This document shows, in pieces, positions 43,823 to 52,812 of a DNA stretch of 64,000 nt (position 1 is the stretch's first letter; each line of letters begins with the position of its first letter). Source of the DNA: Macrococcus carouselicus (GTDB lineage: Bacteria; Bacillota; Bacilli; Staphylococcales; Staphylococcaceae); contig NZ_SCWD01000001.1 in NCBI RefSeq assembly GCF_004359515.1, positions 744,001 through 808,000 on the forward strand, read 5' to 3'. The notes beneath the pieces were generated by a model. It had not been told where the DNA came from and made no database searches. It worked only from the letters and a program-made list of their open reading frames with translations. Position numbers and translations under genes: made by a program.

Positions 43823-43851
43823 TTGAAATAATGAACGTTAATCTTTATAAT
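43823..43851 (+). promoter_or_regulatory. promoter for rhodanese-like gene
   Basis: TTGAAA (43823-43828) and TATAAT (43846-43851) with exactly 17 bases between them. Confidence 0.75.
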
Positions 43852-43880
43852 AATAATATGCTAGTTGAGGAGGAAACAGA

Positions 43881-44264
43881 ATGGAAGTATGGATTATTCT
43901 AGGTATCATCCTTCTTGCGCTTATTATTTACATTGCAATCAATTACTCTATCAATCGTAAATCTGTTACTGAACTAAGTCAAGATGACTTTCAGGCAGGC
44001 ATGCGTCGTGCACAGGTAATCGATTTACGCGAAAAAGCAGACTATGAATATGGTCATATTATAGGTGCAAGAAATATTCCGATGAGTATTTTCAGAACAC
44101 GTATGCTTGGTCTACGTAAAGACCAGCCGATTTATTTCATCGATAAGAACGGTGTATCGAGCTACCGTGCAGCCAGAATGATGAAGAAAAAAGGATATGA
44201 ACATCTTTTCATGCTTAAAGGCGGCTACAAGGAATGGCAAGGCAGAATAAAATCGAAGCATTAA
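43881..44264 (+). CDS. membrane-anchored rhodanese-like protein without catalytic Cys
   Basis: This 127-residue protein has one N-terminal helix (about 3-22) and a rhodanese domain (about 35-125: AQVIDLREKADYEYGHIIGARNIP, LKGGYKEWQG). The loop that normally carries the catalytic cysteine reads YFIDKNGVSSYRAARMM, with no cysteine in the whole domain, so sulfur transfer is unlikely. Bacillus YqhL is the positional relative. AGGAGGAAACAG precedes the start; it is a single-gene unit with promoter and terminator. Confidence 0.85.
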   Translation: MEVWIILGIILLALIIYIAINYSINRKSVTELSQDDFQAGMRRAQVIDLREKADYEYGHIIGARNIPMSIFRTRMLGLRKDQPIYFIDKNGVSSYRAARMMKKKGYEHLFMLKGGYKEWQGRIKSKH

Positions 44265-44298
44265 AAAACTTCAATCCTGATGGATTGAAGTTTTTTAG
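44262..44298. terminator. bidirectional terminator between rhodanese-like gene and gcvPB
   Basis: AAAAAACTTCAATCC/GGATTGAAGTTTTTT stem with a TGAT loop, T-runs on both sides. Confidence 0.92.
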
Positions 44299-44301
44299 TG
44301 C

Positions 44302-45771
44302 TTATTTTTCAATAGTGCCTTCAAAACGAAGGACAGGCTTTCGAGCGGCTGTCGTTTCATCCAGACGGCCGATCACTGTGTGATGCGGCGCTTCTAATAC
44401 GATATCCGGATTCTCTTCAGCTTCTTTCGCAATCTGAATCATTGTATCGCAGAAGCTGTCAAGCGTCTCTTTAGATTCTGTTTCAGTCGGTTCAATCATC
44501 ATACATTCCTCAACGTTCAATGGGAAATAGATAGTAGGTGGATGGAAGTTGAAGTCAAGCAGTCTTTTCGCCATATCTAACGTACGGACGCCGAGCTTCT
44601 TCTGTCTCACACCACTGATGACAAATTCGTGTTTACAATGTCTGTCATATGGTAATTCGAAGTAAGGCTGCAGACGTCTCATCATGTAGTTTGCATTTAA
44701 GACGGCCGTTTCAGATACTTCTTTCAGACCATCAGGACCCATCGTACGGATATAAGTATAGGCCCGTAAGTAGATGCCGAAGTTACCATAGAACGGTTTA
44801 ACACGACCGATTGACGCTGGGCGGTCATAATCCAGTTTGAACGTCTCATTCTCTTTAACGATATGTGGTGTTGGTAAGAATGGAATTAAGTCACTCTTCA
44901 CGCCAACCGGACCTGAACCTGGACCGCCCCCACCGTGTGGACCTGTAAATGTTTTGTGTAAGTTTAAGTGGACCGCATCAAAGCCCATATCGCCAGGACG
45001 TACTTTACTCATGATGGCATTCAGGTTAGCGCCATCATAGTATAATTTACCGCCAGCTGCATGCACGATTTCGCGGATTTCCATGATATCTTCTTCAAAA
45101 AGACCCAGTGTATTCGGGTTCGTCAGCATGATTGCGGCTGTATCAGGCCCTACTACGCGTTTTAAGTCTTCAATATCAACTAATCCTTGGTCGTTTGATT
45201 TAACAGTCACTGTCTCGAACCCTGCAACAGTAGCAGAAGCCGGATTCGTACCGTGTGCTGAGTCAGGAACGATGACTTTTGTACGGGCATGGTCATTGTT
45301 TGCTTCGTGGAATGCTCTAATCATCATCAGTGCAGTCCATTCACCGTGAGCACCTGCTGCTGGCTGAAGCGTCACTTCGTCCATCCCTGTAATCTCTTTT
45401 AAATGTTCCTGAAGATCATAGATGACCTCAAGTGAGCCTTGAATCGTCTTATCATCCTGGAGTGGATGTGCCTGGGCAAATCCTGCCATTCGAGCCACTT
45501 TTTCATTGATTTTCGGATTATATTTCATCGTACATGAACCGAGTGGATAGAAACCTGTATCTACACCGTGGTTTTTATTGGAGAGCTCAGTATAATGACG
45601 CATTAAATCAAGTTCAGCGATTTCCGGTAACATCGCTTTTTCTTTACGAATAAATTTGCTATCTAAAATATCTTCGACTTTCTTGCCTTCTACTTCAAGC
45701 GGTGGTAGCGAATAGGCAAAACGATTCTCTTTAGAACGTTCAAAAATTAATGGAGTTGCTCCTTTAAGCAT
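44302..45771 (-). CDS. gcvPB: glycine dehydrogenase (decarboxylating) subunit 2
   Basis: This 489-residue PLP subunit of glycine cleavage P-protein has the PLP lysine in [24 protein letters not shown] and the [17 protein letters not shown] and [10 protein letters not shown] segments. With GcvPA it decarboxylates glycine and passes the aminomethyl group to lipoyl-GcvH. The start at 45769-45771 follows AGGTG and overlaps gcvPA by 8 bases. Confidence 0.95.
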   Translation of the reverse strand: MLKGATPLIFERSKENRFAYSLPPLEVEGKKVEDILDSKFIRKEKAMLPEIAELDLMRHYTELSNKNHGVDTGFYPLGSCTMKYNPKINEKVARMAGFAQAHPLQDDKTIQGSLEVIYDLQEHLKEITGMDEVTLQPAAGAHGEWTALMMIRAFHEANNDHARTKVIVPDSAHGTNPASATVAGFETVTVKSNDQGLVDIEDLKRVVGPDTAAIMLTNPNTLGLFEEDIMEIREIVHAAGGKLYYDGANLNAIMSKVRPGDMGFDAVHLNLHKTFTGPHGGGGPGSGPVGVKSDLIPFLPTPHIVKENETFKLDYDRPASIGRVKPFYGNFGIYLRAYTYIRTMGPDGLKEVSETAVLNANYMMRRLQPYFELPYDRHCKHEFVISGVRQKKLGVRTLDMAKRLLDFNFHPPTIYFPLNVEECMMIEPTETESKETLDSFCDTMIQIAKEAEENPDIVLEAPHHTVIGRLDETTAARKPVLRFEGTIEK

Positions 45772-47107
45772 TATAGGCACCTACTTTCTCAATGAATGTA
45801 TCGATCTCCTCTTTCGTACGAAGTTCAGTAACCGCAATCAGCATGTGGCCTTCGTATTTATCATCGATACGACCTAAATCATAGCCACCGATGAAGCCTT
45901 CTTCAAGAAGCTGATCATTGATCTCAGCAACCGGTCTGTTGAATTTGACAACGAATTCATTAAATGATGTACCTGGTAATATTTCAAAACCAGATTCAAT
46001 CATTCTATCTTTCATATAATTTGTTTTGAAAAGGTTCTGTTCTGCCATTTCAACCACACCATTTTTACCCAGTGCACTCATAGCCACTGAAGCAGCAAGT
46101 GCATTAAGTGCCTGATTGGAACAGATATTTGAAGTCGCTTTATCACGACGGATATGCTGTTCACGTGCCTGTAATGTCAGTACGAAACCACGTTGACCTT
46201 CATCATCATGCGTCTGGCCGACTAAACGACCTGGCATTTTACGTGTCAGTGCTTTAGTCGCTGCGAAGTAACCACAGTGTGGGCCACCGAGCTGTGCTGG
46301 GATACCGAACACCTGCGCGTCTCCGACCACTAAATCAGCACCGAACTCACCCGGCGGTGTCAGTAAGCCGAGGGCCAGTGGATTGCTTGATACAACGAAT
46401 AACGCTTTAGTGCCTTCAGTGAATGATTTGATGGTCTCAAGATCTTCAATGCTGCCGAAAAAGTTAGGATACTGAACCATGACACATGCAGTATCAGCGT
46501 CAACCGCTGCTTTAAGAGCATCTAAATCAGTGACCGTATCTTTTACATCGATTTCAACGACATCTAAGTTCTGTCCTTTTGCATAAGTACGAAGAACAGC
46601 ACGAGACTCATCGTTCACCGCTTTAGATACAATGATTTTTTTCTTGCGAGTATGACCACAAGCGAGCATCGCCGCTTCAGCGAATGAAGTTCCGCCATCA
46701 TACATAGATGAGTTCGCAACGTCCATACCTGTTAATTCTGAAATCATTGTCTGGAATTCAAAGATGGCCTGTAATTCACCTTGAGAGATTTCCGGCTGGT
46801 AAGGTGTATACGCCGTATAGAACTCAGAGCGTGAAATAACATGATCCACCACAATCGGAATATAATGATCATAGACACCTGCACCTAAGAAAGAGGCGTG
46901 TGTTTCGCTTGTGATATTCTTATTAGCGAGTGCAGATAGTTCTCTTAAAAGAGCAGTCTCTGACTTTCTTTCTTTGATGTTAAGCGGACCATCAAAACGT
47001 ACTTTTTCTGGAATATCAGCGAACAACTCATCCACTGACTCAATTCCGATTGTTTCTAACATTTCCTGCTTATCAGTTTCTGTTAATGGAATATAGCGAT
47101 GGCTCAT
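45764..47107 (-). CDS. gcvPA: glycine dehydrogenase (decarboxylating) subunit 1
   Basis: This 447-residue subunit starts [26 protein letters not shown], the usual GcvPA N terminus, and has [42 protein letters not shown]. It pairs with GcvPB. It follows gcvT by 11 bases with a GGAGAGAGATT site. Confidence 0.96.
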   Translation of the reverse strand: MSHRYIPLTETDKQEMLETIGIESVDELFADIPEKVRFDGPLNIKERKSETALLRELSALANKNITSETHASFLGAGVYDHYIPIVVDHVISRSEFYTAYTPYQPEISQGELQAIFEFQTMISELTGMDVANSSMYDGGTSFAEAAMLACGHTRKKKIIVSKAVNDESRAVLRTYAKGQNLDVVEIDVKDTVTDLDALKAAVDADTACVMVQYPNFFGSIEDLETIKSFTEGTKALFVVSSNPLALGLLTPPGEFGADLVVGDAQVFGIPAQLGGPHCGYFAATKALTRKMPGRLVGQTHDDEGQRGFVLTLQAREQHIRRDKATSNICSNQALNALAASVAMSALGKNGVVEMAEQNLFKTNYMKDRMIESGFEILPGTSFNEFVVKFNRPVAEINDQLLEEGFIGGYDLGRIDDKYEGHMLIAVTELRTKEEIDTFIEKVGAYNA

Positions 47108-47118
47108 AATCTCTCTCC

Positions 47119-48201
47119 TTAATTTTTATGGAATGGTGTTTTAACTACTTTTGCCGGTACTTTATTTTTTCTGACTTGAACGAATACTTCGTTATCGATT
47201 TCAGTTTCAGTTACATCGATTAAGGCTAAAGCGATAGAACGTCCAGTAGATGGGGATTGCGTACCACTTGTCACATAACCGATCTTCTCGTCATTTTTAT
47301 TGAAGACTTCATAATCAGTACGTGCGATACCCCGTTCCTGGAGTTCAAGACCCGCTGATCTACGCTTAGGTCCCTCTTCTTTCTGTTTGGCGATAATATC
47401 ACGACCAATGAAATCACCTTTTTGCAGTTTGACACTGAAGCCCATTTTAGCTTCTATAGGTGTGATGTTTGGTGTGATATCCTGCCCGTGAAGTGGCAGA
47501 GCTGCTTCAAGACGTAATGTGTCACGTGCACCCAGGCCGCAAGGTACAACACCCTGTTCAAGCAGGCCGTTCCAGATAGCGACTGTATCATCAGCGTAAC
47601 AGTAGATTTCATAACCATGTTCACCCGTGTAACCTGATTGAGAAAGAATCACTGTTTTACCGAATAATTCAACATCCTGGATGAAGCCGAACATTTTCAG
47701 CTCGCTGATATCAACCGTCACTAATTTTTCCATGATTTCTTTCGCTTCTGGACCTTGCAGGGCAATCTGGCCATATTCACTTGATACGTTTTTCACTTCA
47801 ACGCCGTCAATCTGATGATCTGTTAACCATTTATAGTCGATATCAGTATTTCCTGCATTAACAACTAATAAATATTTATTGTCTTCAAGCTGATAGACTA
47901 CAAGGTCGTCTACTACGCCACCCTGCTCATTTGTCATCATTGCATAGATTGCTTTGGCTTGCGTTACTTTAGAGATATCATTAGTCAGTACATATTGAAG
48001 GTAATCAAGTGCTTTTTCACCTTCAACGATGATTTCACCCATATGGCTGACATCAAACATACCGACATTTTCGCGGACTGCGATATGTTCTTCTTTAATG
48101 CTGGAGAATTGAACAGGTAGTGCCCATCCCGAAAAGTCAATTACTTTAGCACCATCTTCAATATATTTGTCATACAAAGGGGTCTTCTTAAGTTCTGTCA
48201 T
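47119..48201 (-). CDS. gcvT: aminomethyltransferase (glycine cleavage T-protein)
   Basis: This 360-residue enzyme moves the one-carbon unit from aminomethyl-lipoyl-GcvH to tetrahydrofolate. It has [30 protein letters not shown] and [20 protein letters not shown]. The start at 48199-48201 follows GGAGGAGAA; the frame is open to 48240 without a site. It heads gcvT-gcvPA-gcvPB. Only 69 bases lie between it and aroK, so there is no room for the tandem glycine riboswitch of Bacillus gcvT. Confidence 0.95.
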   Translation of the reverse strand: MTELKKTPLYDKYIEDGAKVIDFSGWALPVQFSSIKEEHIAVRENVGMFDVSHMGEIIVEGEKALDYLQYVLTNDISKVTQAKAIYAMMTNEQGGVVDDLVVYQLEDNKYLLVVNAGNTDIDYKWLTDHQIDGVEVKNVSSEYGQIALQGPEAKEIMEKLVTVDISELKMFGFIQDVELFGKTVILSQSGYTGEHGYEIYCYADDTVAIWNGLLEQGVVPCGLGARDTLRLEAALPLHGQDITPNITPIEAKMGFSVKLQKGDFIGRDIIAKQKEEGPKRRSAGLELQERGIARTDYEVFNKNDEKIGYVTSGTQSPSTGRSIALALIDVTETEIDNEVFVQVRKNKVPAKVVKTPFHKN

Positions 48202-48229
48202 TTTTTCTCCTCCATTAAATGTTTCGCTT

Positions 48230-48235
48230 ATTATA
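48230..48235 (-). promoter_or_regulatory. candidate -10 box for the gcv operon
   Basis: TATAAT on the minus strand 29 bases before gcvT. A TTGCCT lies 14 bases upstream, too close for a normal -35. Confidence 0.45.
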
Positions 48236-48270
48236 ACCAATTCGGCTTAAGGCAAATGGTACATCAAACG

Positions 48271-48768
48271 TTAAGAATGTGAAAGATGAGTTAAAATCAA
48301 TTCAACACATTCTTCAACTGTTTTATTTGAGTCCACTTCCATGAATGCGATTTCATTATATCGTGAAAGACGCTTGTTGTACAACTCTTTAATTTGAGAA
48401 AATGTGTGTTCAGCAGCATTCGGACGGCTTAAATCGCCGGAAATACGTACGAACAATTTTTCTATATCGGTGTTCAACCAGAAAGTGTCCGCATTCTGGT
48501 TTAAAATATGTATGTTTTCTTCTCTTTCAACAATGCCGCCACCAGTCGCCATAATAATATCCTCTGGAAGCCAGGTCCTTAAAGCTTCATGTTCAAGTTG
48601 CCGAAAATAATCCTCACCATCAGCACTGAATATTGTGGCTATTGTCCGTCCTTCCCTCTGCTCGATATAAGTATCAAGGTCGACAAATCTCTTATTCAGT
48701 CGTCCAGCCAGTGCCTGTCCTATGGTGGTTTTACCGGCACCCATAAAACCGATAAGTACTATAGCCAT
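48271..48768 (-). CDS. aroK: shikimate kinase
   Basis: This 165-residue kinase phosphorylates shikimate in aromatic amino acid synthesis. Walker A is GFMGAGKTTIG, substrate Asp in RFVDLDTYIEQREGRTI, GGGIV motif ATGGGIVER, and the lid SGDLSRPNA. The start overlaps the comGG stop (TAATG), so it is translated from the com message or a promoter within it. comG-aroK-gcvT is the staphylococcal order. Confidence 0.93.
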   Translation of the reverse strand: MAIVLIGFMGAGKTTIGQALAGRLNKRFVDLDTYIEQREGRTIATIFSADGEDYFRQLEHEALRTWLPEDIIMATGGGIVEREENIHILNQNADTFWLNTDIEKLFVRISGDLSRPNAAEHTFSQIKELYNKRLSRYNEIAFMEVDSNKTVEECVELILTHLSHS

Positions 48769-48944
48769 TATGTCTGCCTCATTTCGTTGATTATTTCATT
48801 GTAATAGTAATTTTTGATGTTTTCAATCGTATTTAATTTTACTGTATATCTGACACTAAAGGAACCCACATAAAATATGACAATCATCAGCAGAATCAGA
48901 GCAAACGGAAATACCATGCCATCATTGTAACTGAAACGTTTCAT
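48768..48944 (-). CDS. comGG: ComGG-like minor competence pseudopilin (short)
   Basis: This 58-residue peptide starts MKRFSYNDGMVFPFALILLMIVIFYVGSF, with one hydrophobic N-terminal helix as in pseudopilins, but without a clear cleavage motif. Bacillus ComGG is about 124 residues, so this is half length; sequence likeness is too low to be sure and the name rests on position after comGF. GGAGGG lies before the start at 48942-48944. It overlaps comGF by 23 bases and aroK by one. Confidence 0.6.
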   Translation of the reverse strand: MKRFSYNDGMVFPFALILLMIVIFYVGSFSVRYTVKLNTIENIKNYYYNEIINEMRQT

Positions 48945-49380
48945 GTTTAGCCCTCCATTTATCCATCCACTCCAGTTCAAGATAATAGTGCTGGTTGTCC
49001 TCAAAGAATTTTGCAGATTTCACGTGTTCCAGCAGAATAATATAGCCGGTCCCATCTACTTTTCTAATCACCCTCGACTGATGAAAGCTATAACCGTATT
49101 TTCTTCCCATTGTCAGATCCCTAGCAATCAGTTCGGTTCCACTGACTGATAGTTTTTTATCCTGTATTTCAGCAATGATGTCACGAAGACACATTTCCTT
49201 ATTGATATCATAACTTTCGCTTGAAATAGCTTTGAACTGGCTGATATTGATGATGATCAAAGGAAATAAACTGACAATCATCACCATTATCGCTAGGTTC
49301 AGCAGCATTTCAATTAATGTAAAGCCTTCATTTTTTCTTGATACAATAGACCGGTGAGCAGATGCTGTGTTCATCTTCAT
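48922..49380 (-). CDS. comGF: competence pseudopilin ComGF
   Basis: This 152-residue protein has a prepilin-type N terminus, KNEGFTLIEMLLNLAIMVMIV (cleavage after G at about residue 18), followed by the ComGF region with MCLRDIIAEIQDKK and YSFHQSRVIRKVDGTGYIILLEHVKSAKF. ComGF is a minor pseudopilin of the DNA-uptake pilus. The start at 49378-49380 follows GGAGGAG; a second Met is two codons on. It overlaps comGE by 53 bases. Confidence 0.82.
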   Translation of the reverse strand: MKMNTASAHRSIVSRKNEGFTLIEMLLNLAIMVMIVSLFPLIIINISQFKAISSESYDINKEMCLRDIIAEIQDKKLSVSGTELIARDLTMGRKYGYSFHQSRVIRKVDGTGYIILLEHVKSAKFFEDNQHYYLELEWMDKWRAKHETFQLQ

Positions 49381-49561
49381 GGACCGCTCCTCCTCCTCTG
49401 ATGTACACATAAAATTCACGATACTGCTGAAGCTCATTATAAGAATCTTCGTAGTTCTGCCCCATTTTCTGCATCATCGGCAGCAGTGCCAGACAGATGA
49501 TTGAAGTAATCGCCAGGCTGAGCATGGAATCTATCAACAGAAAACCTTTATCTGCTTTCAA
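49328..49561 (-). CDS. comGE: ComGE-like minor competence pseudopilin
   Basis: This 77-residue protein begins MKADKGFLLIDSMLSLAITSIICLALLP, a prepilin-like motif (G-F with Asp at the usual +5 Glu place). The start is TTG at 49561 preceded by AGAGGACGG. It lies between comGD and comGF and overlaps both. Name is by position and N terminus. Confidence 0.7.
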   Translation of the reverse strand: MKADKGFLLIDSMLSLAITSIICLALLPMMQKMGQNYEDSYNELQQYREFYVYIRGGGAVHEDEHSICSPVYCIKKK

Positions 49562-49982
49562 TACGTATCCGTCCTCTCAACAGCTGGAAAATAAGCTCGA
49601 ACCTTTTTTCATTGATAAAATAAGTAACCGTCGCGCCGCGGTTAATGGTATCACCTTTAAATGTAATTTCAGCGGACGACAAACTATTGCCTCGATAGAT
49701 ATAACCATTTCTTATTCTGTACTGTGTATCGATTCCGAGCTTCTGTGAATATATCAGCATATGACGGCTGCCTGGTAGAAATGCGAGCGTGATTGACTGG
49801 TTAGTCTGCATCGATAAAGTCTGATAATACGTAATCACTGCAAGAAGTTCCTGATTAGCTTCCGTGACATCTGCTTCAGTGCTATCAAATGAATGATAGC
49901 TCATCACATGGATCATGATGAGCATGATCAATATGATGAGCAGCATTTCAATATAACTGAATGCCTGACTAGTCTGCTGCAA
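49548..49982 (-). CDS. comGD: competence pseudopilin ComGD
   Basis: This 144-residue pseudopilin has the N-terminal helix with SQAFSYIEMLLIILIMLIMI. The residue before Phe is Ala instead of the usual Gly, but Glu at +5 is kept, which prepilin peptidase ComC may still accept. The start is TTG at 49982, inside comGC; the ribosome binding site is weak, so translation is likely coupled. Confidence 0.78.
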   Translation of the reverse strand: MQQTSQAFSYIEMLLIILIMLIMIHVMSYHSFDSTEADVTEANQELLAVITYYQTLSMQTNQSITLAFLPGSRHMLIYSQKLGIDTQYRIRNGYIYRGNSLSSAEITFKGDTINRGATVTYFINEKRFELIFQLLRGRIRIESR

Positions 49983-50313
49983 TCGCTTCGCCGTTCACAA
50001 TACTGATTTTCTTGCCGTTCTTACAGCTTGTCTGGTTCTCTTTAAGAAAATCAGGCACTAATGCGTCAATAGTAGTAGGTAGTTTTCCTGTCTGCAGCTT
50101 ATAAGCTTCAAGCTGACCCTGGACCATCTTGACCTGTGCTGTACAACCTGTATTCTGAACGTTGTCCGACTGCTTGGCTATGTTAGGTATAATAACGATA
50201 ATCAGTACAGAGATCACCAGTAACACCAACAGCATCTCAATCAGGGTAAATCCGTCATCGGTTCTGAATCCCTTTTTAATCGTGCGTTTCATTTCAGCTG
50301 AATAAAACTTCAT
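49969..50313 (-). CDS. comGC: competence major pseudopilin ComGC
   Basis: This 114-residue protein is the main subunit of the competence pilus. It has the class III signal DDGFTLIEMLLVLLVISVLIIVIIPN (cleavage at G-F) and two cysteines (NTGCTAQ and NQTSCKNG) that form the intramolecular disulfide in ComGC. The start at 50311-50313 follows AGGAGG; upstream in-frame codons belong to comGB. It overlaps comGD by 14 bases. Confidence 0.92.
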   Translation of the reverse strand: MKFYSAEMKRTIKKGFRTDDGFTLIEMLLVLLVISVLIIVIIPNIAKQSDNVQNTGCTAQVKMVQGQLEAYKLQTGKLPTTIDALVPDFLKENQTSCKNGKKISIVNGEAIAAD

Positions 50314-50327
50314 TTTACTTCCTCCTG

Positions 50328-51362
50328 TTATTGGATGCCGCTCATCATCTGCAGCATCGGTAAAATAATGACAAGGTATAAGGTGATAATCAACATGGCC
50401 AGCAAGAAAAATACGACAGGCTGAATCCATCTGATATAGTTGACGATCTGCTGCTCAAACTTTTTGAAAATATAAGCAGAATAATACTTCAGTTCAATAT
50501 CCAGTTTTGAATTGCGTTCCCCGTGCTGAATAAAGTGCACCATTGAATTCTCGAAGAGATTGACGCGCTTAACTGCTTCCGGCAACGAATAACCACTCAG
50601 TAATGAATTGTCAATATGCTCGCCGATATATCTGAGAATGACGTCTTTGTCCTGATTTTTAAAAATCTGAATAATTTTCAGCATCTCAATGCCGTTTGCT
50701 AAGAAGAATGACAGTTCCAGACTGATACGATAAGTCAGCAGTTTCCGGTACAGACTATTGACGAGCGGAATACGTCGCAACAACCAGAGTTTCCTGCTGA
50801 TATCCGCCTGCCGATAGACCAGGAAATACAGGATCCCTAGTACGATTACCCCTCCTAAAGCGGTAAGGAGGACGTGAGGAAGGATGAAAAGAATGGCAGT
50901 CATCACCTGAAGCTCGCGTGAAATGACGATGCCCATTGAGTCATACATATTCTTGAACTGCGGGAGTACAGTCTGATTGACGACTATAATCAGTCCGAAG
51001 AATATGGACATAAGAATGAAAGGATATTGAATGGTCTTAAGAAATTGCTGTCTGCTTTTCTTCTGTGACAGACTATACGAATGACATTCCTTCAGTGACT
51101 GGTTGATATCACCGTACTGCTCTGCAAAATAGATCTGCAGCACACTGTGTTCCCTGTAATTCAGCAGCGTCATCACATCACTCAATTGTCTGCCTTCTTT
51201 CAGCAAAGTAAGACAGTCATCCTTGACTGACGTTTTCACCCCGTCATACTGGCTGAAAAGAAATTTCACAGCTTCGAACTGAGTGAAACCGCTCTCTGTC
51301 AACTCCGCTATTCGAAGAAGAAAATCATCATCATATTGTTTCAGTTTATTGGAGGACCACAC
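50328..51362 (-). CDS. comGB: competence pilus inner-membrane platform protein ComGB
   Basis: This 344-residue GspF/PilC-like protein has three strong hydrophobic segments (TIQYPFILMSIFFGLIIVVNQ, AILFILPHVLLTALGGVIVLGIL, WIQPVVFFLLAMLIITLYLVIILPML) and the repeated cytoplasmic pilus-platform domains. The chosen start is GTG at 51360-51362, after GGAG and overlapping the end of comGA. No ATG lies in a good position. Confidence 0.88.
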   Translation of the reverse strand: MWSSNKLKQYDDDFLLRIAELTESGFTQFEAVKFLFSQYDGVKTSVKDDCLTLLKEGRQLSDVMTLLNYREHSVLQIYFAEQYGDINQSLKECHSYSLSQKKSRQQFLKTIQYPFILMSIFFGLIIVVNQTVLPQFKNMYDSMGIVISRELQVMTAILFILPHVLLTALGGVIVLGILYFLVYRQADISRKLWLLRRIPLVNSLYRKLLTYRISLELSFFLANGIEMLKIIQIFKNQDKDVILRYIGEHIDNSLLSGYSLPEAVKRVNLFENSMVHFIQHGERNSKLDIELKYYSAYIFKKFEQQIVNYIRWIQPVVFFLLAMLIITLYLVIILPMLQMMSGIQ

Positions 51363-52323
51363 GATACTTCTCCAGTTCTGCCAATGAAATACTTGCAGAT
51401 TGATACAAGTCATCAATCTGTTCATCCAATGAGATAAAACGCTTCAGTTCGGCTGTTTTTAAGTAGTGCTCAATCTGTTCATGGTCAAGCATTTCAATGA
51501 CAAGCCTGCGACCGGCATCCATCTTTATCAGACGCTGATTGGTAATCAGCTGCACTGCCTGCTTAATTTCAGACTGATTGATTCCCATCTCAAGTAAACG
51601 TTCAATGGCCCCTATACTATTGCTGGCATGCAGAGTCGACAGTACAAGATGGCCACTGAGGGCTGCATTGATGACTTGCTTTGCAGTCTCTTCGTCCCGT
51701 ATTTCTCCGATCATGATGATATCAGGATCACAGCGAAGAATAGCCTTGAAAGAATCGCGGTATGTGATACCTGCCTTCTCATTGACATTTACCTGGATTG
51801 TTTCATTCAGTGTCTGTTCAACAGGATCTTCTATCGTGATGATCTGCCGGCTCAGTTCATCTCTGGCATTCGTGAGCAGATGATACATGAGGGTGCTTTT
51901 CCCGCTGCCCGTAGGACCAGTGATGAGGATGAGGCCATGAGAAAGTTTCATCATGGCATAGAGCTGCCTATTATCAACACGATGTCCGGATGTGAACTCT
52001 GCTTTCAGCAGCCGCATGACTACCGCTTCACTGCCTACAGACTGCGGAAGCGTAGAGAGACGGATATGATAGTGTATATCCTCATGGAGAAATTCCAGCA
52101 TGCCGCTCTGGCTTCTTTTCCGCTCACTGACATTAAGACCTGAAACAAACTTCAAGTAAGCAATGATTTTTTCATAGGTTTCCATATCAAGCTGCTCAAT
52201 TTTCTCAATCTGCCCTTCCATTCTCATCTTCAGGTGAACAGAACCTGCTGATGGAATAAAATGAATATCAGAAGCATTCCTATTGATTCCTTCTACAATT
52301 ATCTGATGTACAATCTCTTTCAT
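51346..52323 (-). CDS. comGA: competence pilus assembly ATPase ComGA
   Basis: This 325-residue GspE/PilB ATPase powers assembly of the DNA-uptake pilus. Walker A is ILITGPTGSGKSTLMYHL, the Asp box ITIEDPVEQTL, Walker B RCDPDIIMIGEIRDEETA and the His box SGHLVLSTLHASNS. AAGGAGGGATAT precedes the start. It heads a seven-gene comG operon, each overlapping or abutting the next. Confidence 0.95.
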   Translation of the reverse strand: MKEIVHQIIVEGINRNASDIHFIPSAGSVHLKMRMEGQIEKIEQLDMETYEKIIAYLKFVSGLNVSERKRSQSGMLEFLHEDIHYHIRLSTLPQSVGSEAVVMRLLKAEFTSGHRVDNRQLYAMMKLSHGLILITGPTGSGKSTLMYHLLTNARDELSRQIITIEDPVEQTLNETIQVNVNEKAGITYRDSFKAILRCDPDIIMIGEIRDEETAKQVINAALSGHLVLSTLHASNSIGAIERLLEMGINQSEIKQAVQLITNQRLIKMDAGRRLVIEMLDHEQIEHYLKTAELKRFISLDEQIDDLYQSASISLAELEKYRVVLQ

Positions 52324-52451
52324 ATATCCCTCCTTACTTAATAATCGTTGAAAAATTGAATATTCTTTAATATGATTGAATTACATCATCAATAAATCTT
52401 TTTACTCAGGTTTTATCATGTTTTTACCTATATCTTGAAATGAAAATTAGG

Positions 52452-52480
52452 TTTACATCTTATGTGACAAACTTTATAAT
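52452..52480 (+). promoter_or_regulatory. promoter for DUF2626 gene
   Basis: TTTACA (52452-52457) and TATAAT (52475-52480) with exactly 17 bases between. It lies in the 199-base interval between comGA and this gene; I found no convincing ComK or SigH site for comG there. Confidence 0.75.
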
Positions 52481-52522
52481 AATAAGTGACATGAACTGAT
52501 TGATCAGAGAGGGGAACATTAA

Positions 52523-52771
52523 ATGGATAAAGTTTTTAAAACTTTAGGATTCTGGACAGCTATCTTTGCAGTAATGTTCTATGTAGGCGGCATGGATATC
52601 GTTGCTTTCATCTTCGTTGCACAGACAGGCTTCTTCATCCTTCTTGGCTATTTAAATCTTACTGAAAGAATGTATATGTATATTTTCGCAGCCTATTTAG
52701 TTATCTGCTGGGTAGGCTTCACTTATTACTCTACATTCCTGCTGGAACCTAGTTTCGGCATGCATAAATAA
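52523..52771 (+). CDS. DUF2626 small membrane protein (YqgY-like)
   Basis: This 82-residue protein has three hydrophobic helices (about 8-25, 26-46, 50-70) and the DUF2626 motifs FKTLGFWTAIFAVMFYVGGMD and GYLNLTERMYMYIF. Function unknown. Bacillus yqgY is in the same place relative to yqgX and comG. It is a single-gene unit with its own promoter and terminator. Confidence 0.85.
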   Translation: MDKVFKTLGFWTAIFAVMFYVGGMDIVAFIFVAQTGFFILLGYLNLTERMYMYIFAAYLVICWVGFTYYSTFLLEPSFGMHK

Positions 52772-52810
52772 AAAAATGCCTCAAAGCTGAAGCTTTGAGG
52801 CATTTTTTTA
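52768..52810. terminator. bidirectional terminator between DUF2626 and MBL hydrolase genes
   Basis: AAAAAATGCCTCAAAGCT and its exact complement with a GA loop, T-runs on both strands. Confidence 0.93.
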
Positions 52811-52812
52811 TT

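Noticed and set aside
48230-48265. Complete -35/-10 promoter for gcvT
   Set aside because: The only TTG-type -35 is 14 bases from TATAAT, so just the -10 is listed.
48202-48270. Glycine riboswitch for gcvT
   Set aside because: The interval is too short and shows none of the conserved aptamer core.
52324-52451. ComK box or SigH promoter for comG
   Set aside because: AT-rich sequence gives several weak AAAA/TTTT matches, none with proper spacing.
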